Assembly: GCA_045545735.1 (NCBI GenBank)
Contig: JAZQBM010000009.1
Location: forward strand, 1-59,556
Reading direction: 5' to 3'
Origin: Fimenecus sp045545735
GTDB lineage: Bacteria; Bacillota; Clostridia; Oscillospirales; Acutalibacteraceae
Length of the DNA: 59,556 nucleotides
Below are positions 59,529 through 59,556 of this stretch, one piece after another. Under the pieces are notes generated by a model. The model searched no databases, was not told where the DNA came from, and saw only the letters and a list, made by a program, of their open reading frames with translations. Each line of letters begins with the position of its first letter. Position 1 is the stretch's first letter. The position numbers were made by a program, and so were the translations under genes.

Positions 59529-59556
59529 TGTCGGCATTACCTATTTTCCCGGGCCG
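59529..59556 (-). rRNA. 5S rRNA, 3' end only (window edge)
   Basis: On the minus strand the last bases read CGGCCCGGGAAAATAGGTAATGCCGAC, which fits the 3' arm of clostridial 5S rRNA (GGGAGAGTAGG-like core, then the helix-I strand). A strong terminator follows 3'. Only ~28 nt are present, so the call rests on motif and context; an rRNA operon would lie beyond the right edge. Confidence 0.55.

Noticed and set aside
1..59556. CRISPR arrays
   Set aside because: No set of evenly spaced 25-40-base direct repeats was found; the only short repeats are the word tracts and elements described.

Overview
The window (59.6 kb) looks like the chromosome of an AT-rich, Gram-positive clostridial bacterium of the Oscillospiraceae/Ruminococcaceae kind, probably a gut or rumen anaerobe. 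This is inference from gene content (low-GC codon use, strong AAGGAGG-type ribosome sites, an SRP RNA with an extended stem, an archaeal/eukaryotic-type ProRS, the GGGtGRT/NifU-like pair, M42 peptidases, GH28 and GH20 enzymes). No 16S rRNA is present to settle it. Most genes are ordinary housekeeping genes in short operons bounded by clear hairpin terminators.

Layout. 1-1130: the 3' part of a GC-rich serpin gene followed by a palindromic repeat, different in composition from the rest. 1166-4660: an SDR reductase, tRNA-Thr(CGT), an ECF sigma/anti-sigma pair and a leucine-rich-repeat protein. 4730-11260: a complete F-type ATP synthase operon with a remarkable architecture: no separate delta gene, the alpha gene fused in frame to a membrane b-like segment plus the delta C-terminal domain, and an epsilon lacking its helical domain. 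11354-18645: an HTH membrane protein, a GH28 enzyme, and a secA operon with two unknown downstream genes. 18888-23724: a five-gene operon (SCP2-like, class III aminotransferase, two-gene transketolase, SCP2-like) that does not match any pathway I know and is the best candidate for an undescribed biochemical system.

23770-30950: an HTH membrane regulator, a three-domain acyl-ACP synthetase/ACP/acyltransferase protein, an RluA-type pseudouridine synthase and two tandem acyltransferases with an added zinc ribbon. 31024-38344: ProRS, ACP, a phosphohexomutase, a PLP enzyme of the methionine gamma-lyase-like family, a GNAT acetyltransferase and two M42 peptidases. 38506-46456: galactokinase, a TVP38 membrane protein, a 2-hydroxyacid dehydrogenase, a PHP-domain protein, rpsU (short), a YqeG-type phosphatase, an Xaa-Pro peptidase and an OGG-type glycosylase behind a 430-bp AT-rich spacer.

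46627-51637: three related small membrane proteins, a small protein resembling a BECR-type nuclease-toxin domain coupled to glpK, and a GH20 hexosaminidase. 51771-55719: SRP RNA, dnaX, the YbaB-family gene, recR, smpB and tmRNA, a typical clostridial block of RNA-quality and replication genes. 55998-59108: an FAD oxidoreductase and the GGGtGRT/NifU-like pair. The last bases look like the 3' end of a 5S rRNA on the minus strand with its terminator, so an rRNA operon probably lies just beyond the right edge. Several families of intergenic repeats recur across the window; one of about 110 bp sits directly behind both the SRP RNA and the putative 5S gene.
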